Shown here piece after piece: positions 25,301-39,000 of a DNA stretch of 64,000 nt. The notes below the pieces were generated by a model that was given only the letters and a program-made list of their open reading frames with translations, was not told the DNA's origin and searched no databases. A program made the position numbers and the translations under genes. Origin of the DNA: Synchiropus splendidus (lineage: Eukaryota; Chordata; Actinopteri; Syngnathiformes; Callionymidae); the NCBI RefSeq assembly GCF_027744825.2, contig NC_071351.1, positions 18,861,001 through 18,925,000 on the forward strand, in the 5' to 3' direction. Numbering within the stretch: position 1 is the first letter of the stretch; each line of letters opens with the position of its first letter.

Positions 25301-28010
25301 CTGCTATAGTGGGAGGTTAAAATTTCATGTTCTGAAGCTTCCCTGAAAAGTTATGGCACAATGCGTAAAAACGCTTTTCAGCCTGAGATAAGGTGGGTTT
25401 CGGAACGCCAAACATAAAAGTGTTGATAACTTTGGAAAAACACTTCAGACAGTTTAGATTTGATGTGCAACTACTAGAAAGACCCTTTCTGCTATAGTGG
25501 GAGGTTAAAATTTCATGTTCTGAAGCTTTCCTGAAAAGTTATGGCACAATGCACAAAAACGCTTTTCAGCCTGAGATAAGGTGGGTTTCGGAACGCCAAA
25601 CATAAAAGTGTTGATAACTTTGGAAAAACACTTCAGACAGTTTAGATTTGATGTGCACCTACTAGAAAGACCCTTTCTGCTATAGTGGGAGGTTAAAATT
25701 TCATGTTCTGAAGCTTTCCTGAAAAGTTATGGCACAATGCACAAAAACGCTTTTCAGCCTGAGATAAGGTGGGTTTCGGAACGCCAAACATAAAAGTGTT
25801 GATAACTTTTGAAAAACACTTCAGACAGCTTAGATTTGATGTGCAACTACTAGAAAGACCCTTTCTGCTATAGTGGGAGGTTAAAATTTCATGTTCTGAA
25901 GCTTCCCTGAAAACTTATGGCACAATGCACAAAAACGCTTTTCAGCCTGAGATAAGGTGGGTTTCGGAACGCCAAACATAAAAGTGTTGATAACTTTGGA
26001 AAAACACTTCAGACAGTTTAGATTTGATGTGCAACTACTAGAAAGACCCTTTCTGCTATAGTGGGAGGTTAAAATTTCATGTTCTGAAGCTTCCCTGAAA
26101 AGTTATGGCACAATGCACAAAAACGCTTTTCAGCCTGAGATAAGGTGGGTTTCGGAACGCCAAACATAAAAGTGCTAATAACTTTGGAAAAACACTTCAG
26201 ACAGTTTAGATTTGATGTGCAACTACTAGAAAGACCCTTTCTGCTATAGTGGGAGGTTAAAATTTCATGTTCTGAAGCTTCCCTGAAAAGTTATGGCACA
26301 ATGCACAAAAACGCTTTTCAGCCTGAGATAAGGTGGGTTTCGGAACGCCAAACATAAAAGTGTTGATAACTTTCGAAAAACACTTCAGAGAGCTTAGATT
26401 TGATGTGCACCTACTAGAAAGACCCTTTCTGCTATAGTGGGAGGTTAAAATTTCATGTTCTGAAGCTTCCCTGAAAAGTTATGGCACAATGCGTAAAAAC
26501 GCTTTTCAGCCTGAGATAAGGTGGGTTTCGGAACGCCAAACATAAAAGTGTTGATAACTTTGGAAAAACACTTCAGACAGTTTAGATTTGATGTGCAACT
26601 ACTAGAAAGACCCTTTCTGCTATAGTGGGAGGTTAAAATTTCATGTTCTGAAGCTTCCCTGAAAAGTTATGGCACAATGCACAAAAACGCTTTTCAGGCT
26701 GAGATAAGGTGGGTTTCGGAACGCCAAACATAAAAGTGTTAATAACTTTGGAAAAACACTTCAGACAGTTTAGATTTGATGTGCAACTACTAGAAAGACC
26801 CTTTCTGCTATAGTGGGAGGTTAAAATTTCATGTTCTGAAGCTTTCATGAAAAGTTATGGCACAATGCACAAAAACGCTTTTCAGCCTGAGATAAGGTGG
26901 GTTTCGGAACGCCAAACATAAAAGTGTTGATAACTTTCGAAAAACACTTCAGAGAGCTTAGATTTGATGTGCACCTACTAGAAAGACCCTTTCTGCTATA
27001 GTGGGAGGTTAAAATTTCATGTTCTGAAGCTTCCCTGAAAAGTTATGGCACAATGCGTAAAAACGCTTTTCAGCCTGAGATAAGGTGGGTTTCGGAACGC
27101 CAAACATAAAAGTGTTGATAACTTTGGAAAAACACTTCAGACAGTTTAGATTTGATGTGCAACTACTAGAAAGACCCTTTCTGCTATAGTGGGAGGTTAA
27201 AATTTCATGTTCTGAAGCTTTCCTGAAAAGTTATGGCACAATGCACAAAAACGCTTTTCAGCCTGAGATAAGGTGGGTTTCGGAACGCCAAACATAAAAG
27301 TGTTGATAACTTTCGAAAAACACTTCAGACAGCTTAGATTTGATGTGCACCTACTAGAAAGACCCTTTCTGCTATAGTGGGAGGTTAAAATTTCATGTTC
27401 TGAAGCTTCCCTGAAAAGTTATGGCACAATGCGTAAAAACGCTTTTCAGCCTGAGATAAGGTGGGTTTCGGAACGCCAAACATAAAAGTGTTGATAACTT
27501 TGGAAAAACACTTCAGACAGTTTAGATTTGATGTGCAACTACTAGAAAGACCCTTTCTGCTATAGTGGGAGGTTAAAATTTCATGTTCTGAAGCTTCCCT
27601 GAAAAGTTATGGCACAATGCACAAAAACGCTTTTCAGCCTGAGATAAGGTGGGTTTCGGAACGCCAAACATAAAAGTGTTAATAACTTTGGAAAAACACT
27701 TCAGACAGTTTAGATTTGATGTGCAACTACTAGAAAGACCCTTTCTGCTATAGTGGGAGGTTAAAATTTCATGTTCTGAAGCTTCCCTGAAAAGTTATGG
27801 CACAATGCACAAAAACGCTTTTCAGCCTGAGATAAGGTGGGTTTCGGAACGCCAAACATAAAAGTGTTAATAACTTTGGAAAAACACTTCAGACAGTTTA
27901 GATTCGATGTGCAACTACTAGAAAGACCCTTTCTGCTATAGTGGGAGGTTAAAATTTCATGTTCTGAAGCTTCCCTGAAAAGTTATGGCACAATGCACAA
28001 AAACGCTTTT

Positions 28011-28198
28011 CAGCCTGAGATAAGGTGGGTTTCGGAACGCCAAACATAAAAGTGTTGATAACTTTCGAAAAACACTTCAGACAGCTTAGATTTGATGTGC
28101 AACTACTAGAAAGACCCTTTCTGCTATAGTGGGAGGTTAAAATTTCATGTTCTGAAGCTTCCCTGAAAAGTTATGGCACAATGCACAAAAACGCTTTT
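28011..28198 (+). repeat. Chimeric S'/P monomer at the junction of the two long blocks
   Basis: The left part is S'-like (C56, C72, C75) and the right part is P-like (A92, T94, C151, GCACAA). The monomer to its left is Rc (27823), which normally precedes S'. The monomers to its right (Q, then R with A28416) match those after the P monomer at 189. This is what a single in-register exchange between an S' and a P monomer would leave when creating a tandem duplication of 148 monomers. The P monomer with C56 seen at 22935 and 60723 is an alternative source for the same base combination. Confidence 0.6.
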
Positions 28199-30266
28199 CA
28201 GCCTGAGATAAGGTGGGTTTCGGAACGCCAAACATAAAAGTGTTGATAACTTTGGAAAAACACTTCAGACAGTTTAGATTTGATGTGCAACTACTAGAAA
28301 GACCCTTTCTGCTATAGTGGGAGGTTAAAATTTCATGTTCTGAAGCTTCCCTGAAAAGTTATGGCACAATGCACAAAAACGCTTTTCAGCCTGAGATAAG
28401 GTGGGTTTCGGAACGACAAACATAAAAGTGTTAATAACTTTGGAAAAACACTTCAGACAGTTTAGATTTGATGTGCAACTACTAGAAAGACCCTTTCTGC
28501 TATAGTGGGAGGTTAAAATTTCATGTTCTGAAGCTTCCCTGAAAAGTTATGGCACAATGCACAAAAACGCTTTTCAGCCTGAGATAAGGTGGGTTTCGGA
28601 ACGCCAAACATAAAAGTGTTGATAACTTTCGAAAAACACTTCAGAGAGCTTAGATTTGATGTGCACCTACTAGAAAGACCCTTTCTGCTATAGTGGGAGG
28701 TTAAAATTTCATGTTCTGAAGCTTCCCTGAAAAGTTATGGCACAATGCGTAAAAACGCTTTTCAGCCTGAGATAAGGTGGGTTTCGGAACGCCAAACATA
28801 AAAGTGTTGATAACTTTGGAAAAACACTTCAGACAGTTTAGATTTGATGTGCAACTACTAGAAAGACCCTTTCTGCTATAGTGGGAGGTTAAAATTTCAT
28901 GTTCTGAAGCTTCCCTGAAAAGTTATGGCACAATGCACAAAAACGCTTTTCAGCCTGAGATAAGGTGTGTTTCGGAACGCCAAACATAAAAGTGTTAATA
29001 ACTTTGGAAAAACACTTCAGACAGTTTAGATTTGATGTGCAACTACTAGAAAGACCCTTTCTGCTATAGTGGGAGGTTAAAATTTCATGTTCTGAAGCTT
29101 TCATGAAAAGTTATGGCACAATGCACAAAAACGCTTTTCAGCCTGAGATAAGGTGGGTTTCGGAACGCCAAACATAAAAGTGTTGATAACTTTCGAAAAA
29201 CACTTCAGAGAGCTTAGATTTGATGTGCACCTACTAGAAAGACCCTTTCTGCTATAGTGGGAGGTTAAAATTTCATGTTCTGAAGCTTCCCTGAAAAGTT
29301 ATGGCACAATGCGTAAAAACGCTTTTCAGCCTGAGATAAGGTGGGTTTCGGAACGCCAAACATAAAAGTGTTGATAACTTTGGAAAAACACTTCAGACAG
29401 TTTAGATTTGATGTGCAACTACTAGAAAGACCCTTTCTGCTATAGTGGGAGGTTAAAATTTCATGTTCTGAAGCTTTCCTGAAAAGTTATGGCACAATGC
29501 ACAAAAACGCTTTTCAGCCTGAGATAAGGTGGGTTTCGGAACGCCAAACATAAAAGTGTTGATAACTGTTGAAAAACACTTCAGACAGCTTAGATTTGAT
29601 GTGCAACTACTAGAAAGACCCTTTCTGCTATAGTGGGAGGTTAAAATTTCATGTTCTGAAGCTTCCCTGAAAAGTTATGGCACAATGCACAAAAACGCTT
29701 TTCAGCCTGAGATAAGGTGGGTTTCGGAACGCCAAACATAAAAGTGTTGATAACTTTCGAAAAACACTTCAGACAGCTTAGATTTGATGTGCACCTACTA
29801 GAAAGACCCTTTCTGCTATAGTGGGAGGTTAAAATTTCATGTTCTGAAGCTTCCCTGAAAAGTTATGGCACAATGCGTAAAAACGCTTTTCAGCCTGAGA
29901 TAAGGTGGGTTTCGGAACGCCAAACATAAAAGTGTTGATAACTTTGGAAAAACACTTCAGACAGTTTAGATTTGATGTGCAACTACTAGAAAGACCCTTT
30001 CTGCTATAGTGGGAGGTTAAAATTTCATGTTCTGAAGCTTCCCTGAAAAGTTATGGCACAATGCGTAAAAACGCTTTTCAGCCTGAGATAAGGTTGGTTT
30101 CGGAACGCCAAACATAAAAGTGTTAATAACTTTGGAAAAACACTTCAGACAGTTTAGATTTGATGTGCAACTACTTGAAAGACCCTTTCTGCTATAGTGG
30201 GAGGTTAAAATTTCATGTTCTGAAGCTTTCCTGAAAAGTTATGGCACAATGCACAAAAACGCTTTT

Positions 30267-31770
30267 CAGCCTGAGATAAGGTGGGTTTCGGAACGCCAAA
30301 CATAAAAGTGTTGATAACTTTCGAAAAACACTTCAGAGAGCTTAGATTTGATGTGCACCTACTAGAAAGACCCTTTCTGCTATAGTGGGAGGTTAAAATT
30401 TCATGTTCTGAAGCTTCCCTGAAAAGTTATGGCACAATGCGTAAAAACGCTTTTCAGCCTGAGATAAGGTGGGTTTCGGAACGCCAAACATAAAAGTGTT
30501 GATAACTTTGGAAAAACACTTCAGACAGTTTAGATTTGATGTGCAACTACTAGAAAGACCCTTTCTGCTATAGTGGGAGGTTAAAATTTCATGTTCTGAA
30601 GCTTTCCTGAAAAGTTATGGCACAATGCACAAAAACGCTTTTCAGCCTGAGATAAGGTGGGTTTCGGAACGCCAAACATAAAAGTGTTGATAACTTTTGA
30701 AAAACACTTCAGACAGCTTAGATTTGATGTGCAACTACTAGAAAGACCCTTTCTGCTATAGTGGGAGGTTAAAATTTCATGTTCTGAAGCTTCCCTGAAA
30801 AGTTATGGCACAATGCACAAAAACGCTTTTCAGCCTGAGATAAGGTGGGTTTCGGAACGCCAAACATAAAAGTGTTGATAACTTTGGAAAAACACTTCAG
30901 ACAGTTTAGATTTGATGTGCAACTACTAGAAAGACCCTTTCTGCTATAGTGGGAGGTTAAAATTTCATGTTCTGAAGCTTCCCTGAAAAGTTATGGCACA
31001 ATGCACAAAAACGCTTTTCAGCCTGAGATAAGGTGGGTTTCGGAACGCCAAACATAAAAGTGTTAATAACTTTGGAAAAACACTTCAGACAGTTTAGATT
31101 TGATGTGCAACTACTAGAAAGACCCTTTCTGCTATAGTGGGAGGTTAAAATTTCATGTTCTGAAGCTTCCCTGAAAAGTTATGGCACAATGCACAAAAAC
31201 GCTTTTCAGCCTGAGATAAGGTGGGTTTCGGAACGCCAAACATAAAAGTGTTGATAACTTTCGAAAAACACTTCAGAGAGCTTAGATTTGATGTGCACCT
31301 ACTAGAAAGACCCTTTCTGCTATAGTGGGAGGTTTAAATTTCATGTTCTGAAGCTTCCCTGAAAAGTTATGGCACAATGCGTAAAAACGCTTTTCAGCCT
31401 GAGATAAGGTGGGTTTCGGAACGCCAAACATAAAAGTGTTGATAACTTTGGAAAAACACTTCAGACAGTTTAGATTTGATGTGCAACTACTAGAAAGACC
31501 CTTTCTGCTATAGTGGGAGGTTAAAATTTCATGTTCTGAAGCTTCCCTGAAAAGTTATGGCACAATGCACAAAAACGCTTTTCAGCCTGAGATAAGGTGG
31601 GTTTCGGAACGCCAAACATAAAAGTGTTAATAACTTTGGAAAAACACTTCAGACAGTTTAGATTTGATGTGCAACTACTAGAAAGACCCTTTCTGCTATA
31701 GTGGGAGGTTAAAATTTCATGTTCTGAAGCTTTCATGAAAAGTTATGGCACAATGCACAAAAACGCTTTT
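30267..31770 (+). repeat. Second copy of the 8-monomer higher-order unit
   Basis: This repeats the S-T-P-Q-R-S-Q-R' order of 2633-4136, displaced by 27,634 bp, which is 147 monomers minus the 2-bp deletion at 10097. One private change, T instead of A in GGTTTAAATTTC near 31335, separates it from the left copy. Confidence 0.82.
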
Positions 31771-34700
31771 CAGCCTGAGATAAGGTGGGTTTCGGAACGC
31801 CAAACATAAAAGTGTTGATAACTTTCGAAAAACACTTCAGAGAGCTTAGATTTGATGTGCACCTACTAGAAAGACCCTTTCTGCTATAGTGGGAGGTTAA
31901 AATTTCATGTTCTGAAGCTTCCCTGAAAAGTTATGGCACAATGCGTAAAAACGCTTTTCAGCCTGAGATAAGGTGGGTTTCGGAACGCCAAACATAAAAG
32001 TGTTGATAACTTTGGAAAAACACTTCAGACAGTTTAGATTTGATGTGCAACTACTAGAAAGACCCTTTCTGCTATAGTGGGAGGTTAAAATTTCATGTTC
32101 TGAAGCTTTCCTGAAAAGTTATGGCACAATGCACAAAAACGCTTTTCAGCCTGAGATAAGGTGGGTTTCGGAACGCCAAACATAAAAGTGTTGATAACTT
32201 TTGAAAAACACTTCAGACAGCTTAGATTTGATGTGCAACTACTAGAAAGACCCTTTCTGCTATAGTGGGAGGTTAAAATTTCATGTTCTGAAGCTTCCCT
32301 GAAAAGTTATGGCACAATGCACAAAAACGCTTTTCAGCCTGAGATAAGGTGGGTTTCGGAACGCCAAACATAAAAGTGTTGATAACTTTCGAAAAACACT
32401 TCAGAGAGCTTAGATTTGATGTGCACCTACTAGAAAGACCCTTTCTGCTATAGTGGGAGGTTAAAATTTCATGTTCTGAAGCTTTCCTGAAAAGTTATGG
32501 CACAATGCGTAAAAACGCTTTTCAGCCTGAGATAAGGTGGGTTTCGGAACGCCAAACATAAAAGTGTTGATAACTTTGGAAAAACACTTCAGACAGTTTA
32601 GATTTGATGTGCAACTACTAGAAAGACCCTTTCTGCTATAGTGGGAGGTTAAAATTTCATGTTCTGAAGCTTTCCTGAAAAGTTATGGCACAATGCACAA
32701 AAACGCTTTTCAGCCTGAGATAAGGTGGGTTTCGGAACGCCAAACATAAAAGTGTTGATAACTTTTGAAAAACACTTCAGACAGCTTAGATTTGATGTGC
32801 AACTACTAGAAAGACCCTTTCTGCTATAGTGGGAGGTTAAAATTTCATGTTCTGAAGCTTCCCTGAAAAGTTATGGCACAATGCACAAAAACGCTTTTCA
32901 GCCTGAGATAAGGTGGGTTTCGGAACGCCAAACATAAAAGTGTTGATAACTTTGGAAAAACACTTCAGACAGTTTAGATTTGATGTGCAACTACTAGAAA
33001 GACCCTTTCTGCTATAGTGGGAGGTTAAAATTTCATGTTCTGAAGCTTCCCTGAAAAGTTATGGCACAATGCACAAAAACGCTTTTCAGCCTGAGATAAG
33101 GTGGGTTTCGGAACGCCAAACATAAAAGTGTTAATAACTTTGGAAAAACACTTCAGACAGTTTAGATTTGATGTGCAACTACTAGAAAGACCCTTTCTGC
33201 TATAGTGGGAGGTTAAAATTTCATGTTCTGAAGCTTCCCTGAAAAGTTATGGCACAATGCACAAAAACGCTTTTCAGCCTGAGATAAGGTGGGTTTCGGA
33301 ACGCCAAACATAAAAGTGTTGATAACTTTCGAAAAACACTTCAGAGAGCTTAGATTTGATGTGCACCTACTAGAAAGACCCTTTCTGCTATAGTGGGAGG
33401 TTAAAATTTCATGTTCTGAAGCTTCCCTGAAAAGTTATGGCACAATGCGTAAAAACGCTTTTCAGCCTGAGATAAGGTGGGTTTCGGAACGCCAAACATA
33501 AAAGTGTTGATAACTTTGGAAAAACACTTCAGACAGTTTAGATTTGATGTGCAACTACTAGAAAGACCCTTTCTGCTATAGTGGGAGGTTAAAATTTCAT
33601 GTTCTGAAGCTTCCCTGAAAAGTTATGGCAGAATGCACAAAAACGCTTTTCAGCCTGAGATAAGGTGGGTTTCGGAACGCCAAACATAAAAGTGTTGATA
33701 ACTTTCGAAAAACACTTCAGAGAGCTTAGATTTGATGTGCACCTACTAGAAAGACCCTTTCTGCTATAGTGGGAGGTTAAAATTTCATGTTCTGAAGCTT
33801 CCCTGAAAAGTTATGGCACAATGCGTAAAAACGCTTTTCAGCCTGAGATAAGGTGGGTTTTGGAACGCCAAACATAAAAGTGTTGATAACTTTGGAAAAA
33901 CACTTCAGACAGTTTAGATTTGATGTGCAACTACTAGAAAGACCCTTTCTGCTATAGTGGGAGGTTAAAATTTCATGTTCTGAAGCTTTCCTGAAAAGTT
34001 ATGGCACAATGCACAAAAACGCTTTTCAGCCTGAGATAAGGTGGGTTTCGGAACGCCAAACATAAAAGTGTTGATAACTTTTGAAAAACACTTCAGACAG
34101 CTTAGATTTGATGTGCAACTACTAGAAAGACCCTTTCTGCTATAGTGGGAGGTTAAAATTTCATGTTCTGAAGCTTCCCTGAAAAGTTATGGCACAATGC
34201 ACAAAAACGCTTTTCAGCCTGAGATAAGGTGGGTTTCGGAACGCCAAACATAAAAGTGTTGATAACTTTCGAAAAACACTTCAGACAGCTTAGATTTGAT
34301 GTGCACCTACTAGAAAGACCCTTTCTGCTATAGTGGGAGGTTAAAATTTCATGTTCTGAAGCTTCCCTGAAAAGTTATGGCACAATGCGTAAAAACGCTT
34401 TTCAGCCTGAGATAAGGTGGGTTTCGGAACGCCAAACATAAAAGTGTTGATAACTTTGGAAAAACACTTCAGACAGTTTAGATTTGATGTGCAACTACTA
34501 GAAAGACCCTTTCTGCTATAGTGGGAGGTTAAAATTTCATGTTCTGAAGCTTCCCTGAAAAGTTATGGCACAATGCACAAAAACGCTTTTCAGCCTGAGA
34601 TAAGGTGGGTTTCGGAACGCCAAACATAAAAGTGTTAATAACTTTGGAAAAACACTTCAGACAGTTTAGATTTGATGTGCAACTACTAGAAAGACCCTTT

Positions 34701-36094
34701 CTGCTATAGTGGGAGGTTAAAATTTCATGTTCTGAAGCTTCCCTGAAAAGTTATGGCACAATGCACAAAAACGCTTTTCAGCCTGAGATAAGGTGGGTTT
34801 CGGAACGCCAAACATAAAAGTGTTAATAACTTTGGAAAAACACTTCAGACAGTTTAGATTCGATGTGCAACTACTAGAAAGACCCTTTCTGCTATAGTGG
34901 GAGGTTAAAATTTCATGTTCTGAAGCTTCCCTGAAAAGTTATGGCACAATGCACAAAAACGCTTTTCAGCCTGAGATAAGGTGGGTTTCGGAACGCCAAA
35001 CATAAAAGTGTTGATAACTTTCGAAAAACACTTCAGACAGCTTAGATTTGATGTGCACCTACTAGAAAGACCCTTTCTGCTATAGTGGGAGGTTAAAATT
35101 TCATGTTCTGAAGCTTCCCTGAAAAGTTATGGCACAATGCGTAAAAACGCTTTTCAGCCTGAGATAAGGTGGGTTTCGGAACGCCAAACATAAAAGTGTT
35201 GATAACTTTGGAAAAACACTTCAGACAGTTTAGATTTGATGTGCAACTACTAGAAAGACCCTTTCTGCTATAGTGGGAGGTTAAAATTTCATGTTCTGAA
35301 GCTTTCCTGAAAAGTTATGGCACAATGCACAAAAACGCTTTTCAGCCTGAGATAAGGTGGGTTTCGGAACGCCAAACATAAAAGTGTTGATAACTTTGGA
35401 AAAACACTTCAGACAGTTTAGATTTGATGTGCAACTACTAGAAAGACCCTTTCTGCTATAGTGGGAGGTTAAAATTTCATGTTCTGAAGCTTTCCTGAAA
35501 AGTTATGGCACAATGCACAAAAACGCTTTTCAGCCTGAGATAAGGTGGGTTTCGGAACGCCAAACATAAAAGTGTTGATAACTTTTGAAAAACACTTCAG
35601 ACAGCTTAGATTTGATGTGCAACTACTAGAAAGACCCTTTCTGCTATAGTGGGAGGTTAAAATTTCATGTTCTGAAGCTTCCCTGAAAAGTTATGGCACA
35701 ATGCACAAAAACGCTTTTCAGCCTGAGATAAGGTGGGTTTCGGAACGCCAAACATAAAAGTGTTGATAACTTTGGAAAAACACTTCAGACAGTTTAGATT
35801 TGATGTGCAACTACTAGAAAGACCCTTTCTGCTATAGTGGGAGGTTAAAATTTCATGTTCTGAAGCTTCCCTGAAAAGTTATGGCACAATGCACAAAAAC
35901 GCTTTTCAGCCTGTGATAAGGTGGGTTTCGGAACGCCAAACATAAAAGTGTTAATAACTTTGGAAAAACACTTCAGACAGTTTAGATTTGATGTGCAACT
36001 ACTAGAAAGACCCTTTCTGCTATAGTGGGAGGTTAAAATTTCATGTTCTGAAGCTTCCCTGAAAAGTTATGGCACAATGCACAAAAACGCTTTT

Positions 36095-39000
36095 CAGCCT
36101 GAGATAAGGTGGGTTTCGGAACGCCAAACATAAAAGTGTTGATAACTTTCGAAAAACACTTCAGAGAGCTTAGATTTGATGTGCACCTACTAGAAAGACC
36201 CTTTCTGCTATAGTGGGAGGTTAAAATTTCATGTTCTGAAGCTTCCCTGAAAAGTTATGGCACAATGCGTAAAAACGCTTTTCAGCCTGAGATAAGGTGG
36301 GTTTCGGAACGCCAAACATAAAAGTGTTGATAACTTTGGAAAAACACTTCAGACAGTTTAGATTTGATGTGCAACTACTAGAAAGACCCTTTCTGCTATA
36401 GTGGGAGGTTAAAATTTCATGTTCTGAAGCTTCCCTGAAAAGTTATGGCACAATGCGTAAAAACGCTTTTCAGCCTGAGATAAGGTGGGTTTCGGAACGC
36501 CAAACATAAAAGTGTTGATAACTTTGGAAAAACACTTCAGACAGTTTAGATTTGATGTGCAACTACTAGAAAGACCCTTTCTGCTATAGTGGGAGGTTAA
36601 AATTTCATGTTCTGAAGCTTTCCTGAAAAGTTATGGCACAATGCACAAAAACGCTTTTCAGCCTGAGATAAGGTGGGTTTCGGAACGCCAAACATAAAAG
36701 TGTTGATAACTTTGGAAAAACACTTCAGACAGTTTAGATTTGATGTGCAACTACTAGAAAGACCCTTTCTGCTATAGTGGGAGGTTAAAATTTCATGTTC
36801 TGAAGCTTTCCTGAAAAGTTATGGCACAATGCACAAAAACGCTTTTCAGCCTGAGATAAGGTGGGTTTCGGAACGCCAAACATAAAAGTGTTGATAACTT
36901 TTGAAAAACACTTCAGACAGCTTAGATTTGATGTGCAACTACTAGAAAGACCCTTTCTGCTATAGTGGGAGGTTAAAATTTCATGTTCTGAAGCTTCCCT
37001 GAAAAGTTATGGCACAATGCACAAAAACGCTTTTCAGCCTGAGATAAGGTGGGTTTCGGAACGCCAAACATAAAAGTGTTGATAACTTTGGAAAAACACT
37101 TCAGACAGTTTAGATTTGATGTGCAACTACTAGAAAGACCCTTTCTGCTATAGTGGGAGGTTAAAATTTCATGTTCTGAAGCTTCCCTGAAAAGTTATGG
37201 CACAATGCACAAAAACGCTTTTCAGCCTGAGATAAGGTGGGTTTCGGAACGCCAAACATAAAAGTGTTGATAACTTTGGAAAAACACTTCAGACAGTTTA
37301 GATTTGATGTGCAACTACTAGAAAGACCCTTTCTGCTATAGTGGGAGGTTAAAATTTCATGTTCTGAAGCTTCCCTGAAAAGTTATGGCACAATGCACAA
37401 AAACGCTTTTCAGCCTGAGATAAGGTGGGTTTCGGAACGCCAAACATAAAAGTGTTGATAACTTTCGAAAAACACTTCAGAGAGCTTAGATTTGATGTGC
37501 ACCTACTAGAAAGACCCTTTCTGCTATAGTGGGAGGTTAAAATTTCATGTTCTGAAGCTTCCCTGAAAAGTTATGGCACAATGCGTAAAAACGCTTTTCA
37601 GCCTGAGATAAGGTGGGTTTCGGAACGCCAAACATAAAAGTGTTGATAACTTTGGAAAAACACTTCAGACAGTTTAGATTTGATGTGCAACTACTAGAAA
37701 GACCCTTTCTGCTATAGTGGGAGGTTAAAATTTCATGTTCTGAAGCTTCCCTGAAAAGTTATGGCACAATGCACAAAAACGCTTTTCAGCCTGAGATAAG
37801 GTGGGTTTCGGAACGCCAAACATAAAAGTGTTAATAACTTTGGAAAAACACTTCAGACAGTTTAGATTTGATGTGCAACTACTAGAAAGACCCTTTCTGC
37901 TATAGTGGGAGGTTAAAATTTCATGTTCTGAAGCTTTCCTGAAAAGTTATGGCACAATGCACAAAAACGCTTTTCAGCCTGAGATAAGGTGGGTTTCGGA
38001 ACGCCAAACATAAAAGTGTTGATAACTTTCGAAAAACACTTCAGAGAGCTTAGATTTGATGTGCACCTACTAGAAAGACACTTTCTGCTATAGTGGGAGG
38101 TTAAAATTTCATGTTCTGAAGCTTCCCTGAAAAGTTATGGCACAATGCGTAAAAACGCTTTTCAGCCTGAGATAAGGTGGGTTTCGGAACGCCAAACATA
38201 AAAGTGTTGATAACTTTGGAAAAACACTTCAGACAGTTTAGATTTGATGTGCAACTACTAGAAAGACCCTTTCTGCTATAGTGGGAGGTTAAAATTTCAT
38301 GTTCTGAAGCTTTCCTGAAAAGTTATGGCACAATGCACAAAAACGCTTTTCAGCCTGAGATAAGGTGGGTTTCGGAACGCCAAACATAAAAGTGTTGATA
38401 ACTTTTGAAAAACACTTCAGACAGCTTAGATTTGATGTGCAACTACTAGAAAGACGCTTTCTGCTATAGTGGGAGGTTAAAATTTCATGTTCTGAAGCTT
38501 CCCTGAAAAGTTATGGCACAATGCACAAAAACGCTTTTCAGCCTGAGATAAGGTGGGTTTCGGAACGCCAAACATAAAAGTGTTGATAACTTTGGAAAAA
38601 CACTTCAGACAGTTTAGATTTGATGTGCAACTACTAGAAAGACCCTTTCTGCTATAGTGGGAGGTTAAAATTTCATGTTCTGAAGCTTCCCTGAAAAGTT
38701 ATGGCACAATGCACAAAAACGCTTTTCAGCCTGAGATAAGGTGGGTTTCGGAACGCCAAACATAAAAGTGTTAATAACTTTGGAAAAACACTTCAGACAG
38801 TTTAGATTTGATGTGCAACTACTAGAAAGACCCTTTCTGCTATAGTGGGAGGTTAAAATTTCATGTTCTGAAGCTTCCCTGAAAAGTTATGGCACAATGC
38901 ACAAAAACGCTTTTCAGCCTGAGATAAGGTGGGTTTCGGAACGCCAAACATAAAAGTGTTGATAACTTTCGAAAAACACTTCAGAGAGCTTAGATTTGAT

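Larger units (their letters stand above)
377..28010 (+). repeat. Long block, copy 1 (about 147 monomers)
   Basis: Rare substitutions here reappear once, in the same order, further right. Examples are A594 with 28416, T1146 with 28968, G1746 with 29568, T2461 with 30095, T6227 with 33861, G10820 with 38456, T12887 with 40711, G14420 with 47132, G14527 with 47239, T14639 with 47351, C15438 with 48150, A20381 with 58169, A21590 with 59378, G25099 with 62887 and C26175 with 63963. The left limit is placed near monomer 3, where agreement with copy 2 begins; it could extend left of the window. The 26.2-28.0 kb part has no counterpart inside the window because copy 2 runs off the right edge. Confidence 0.82.
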
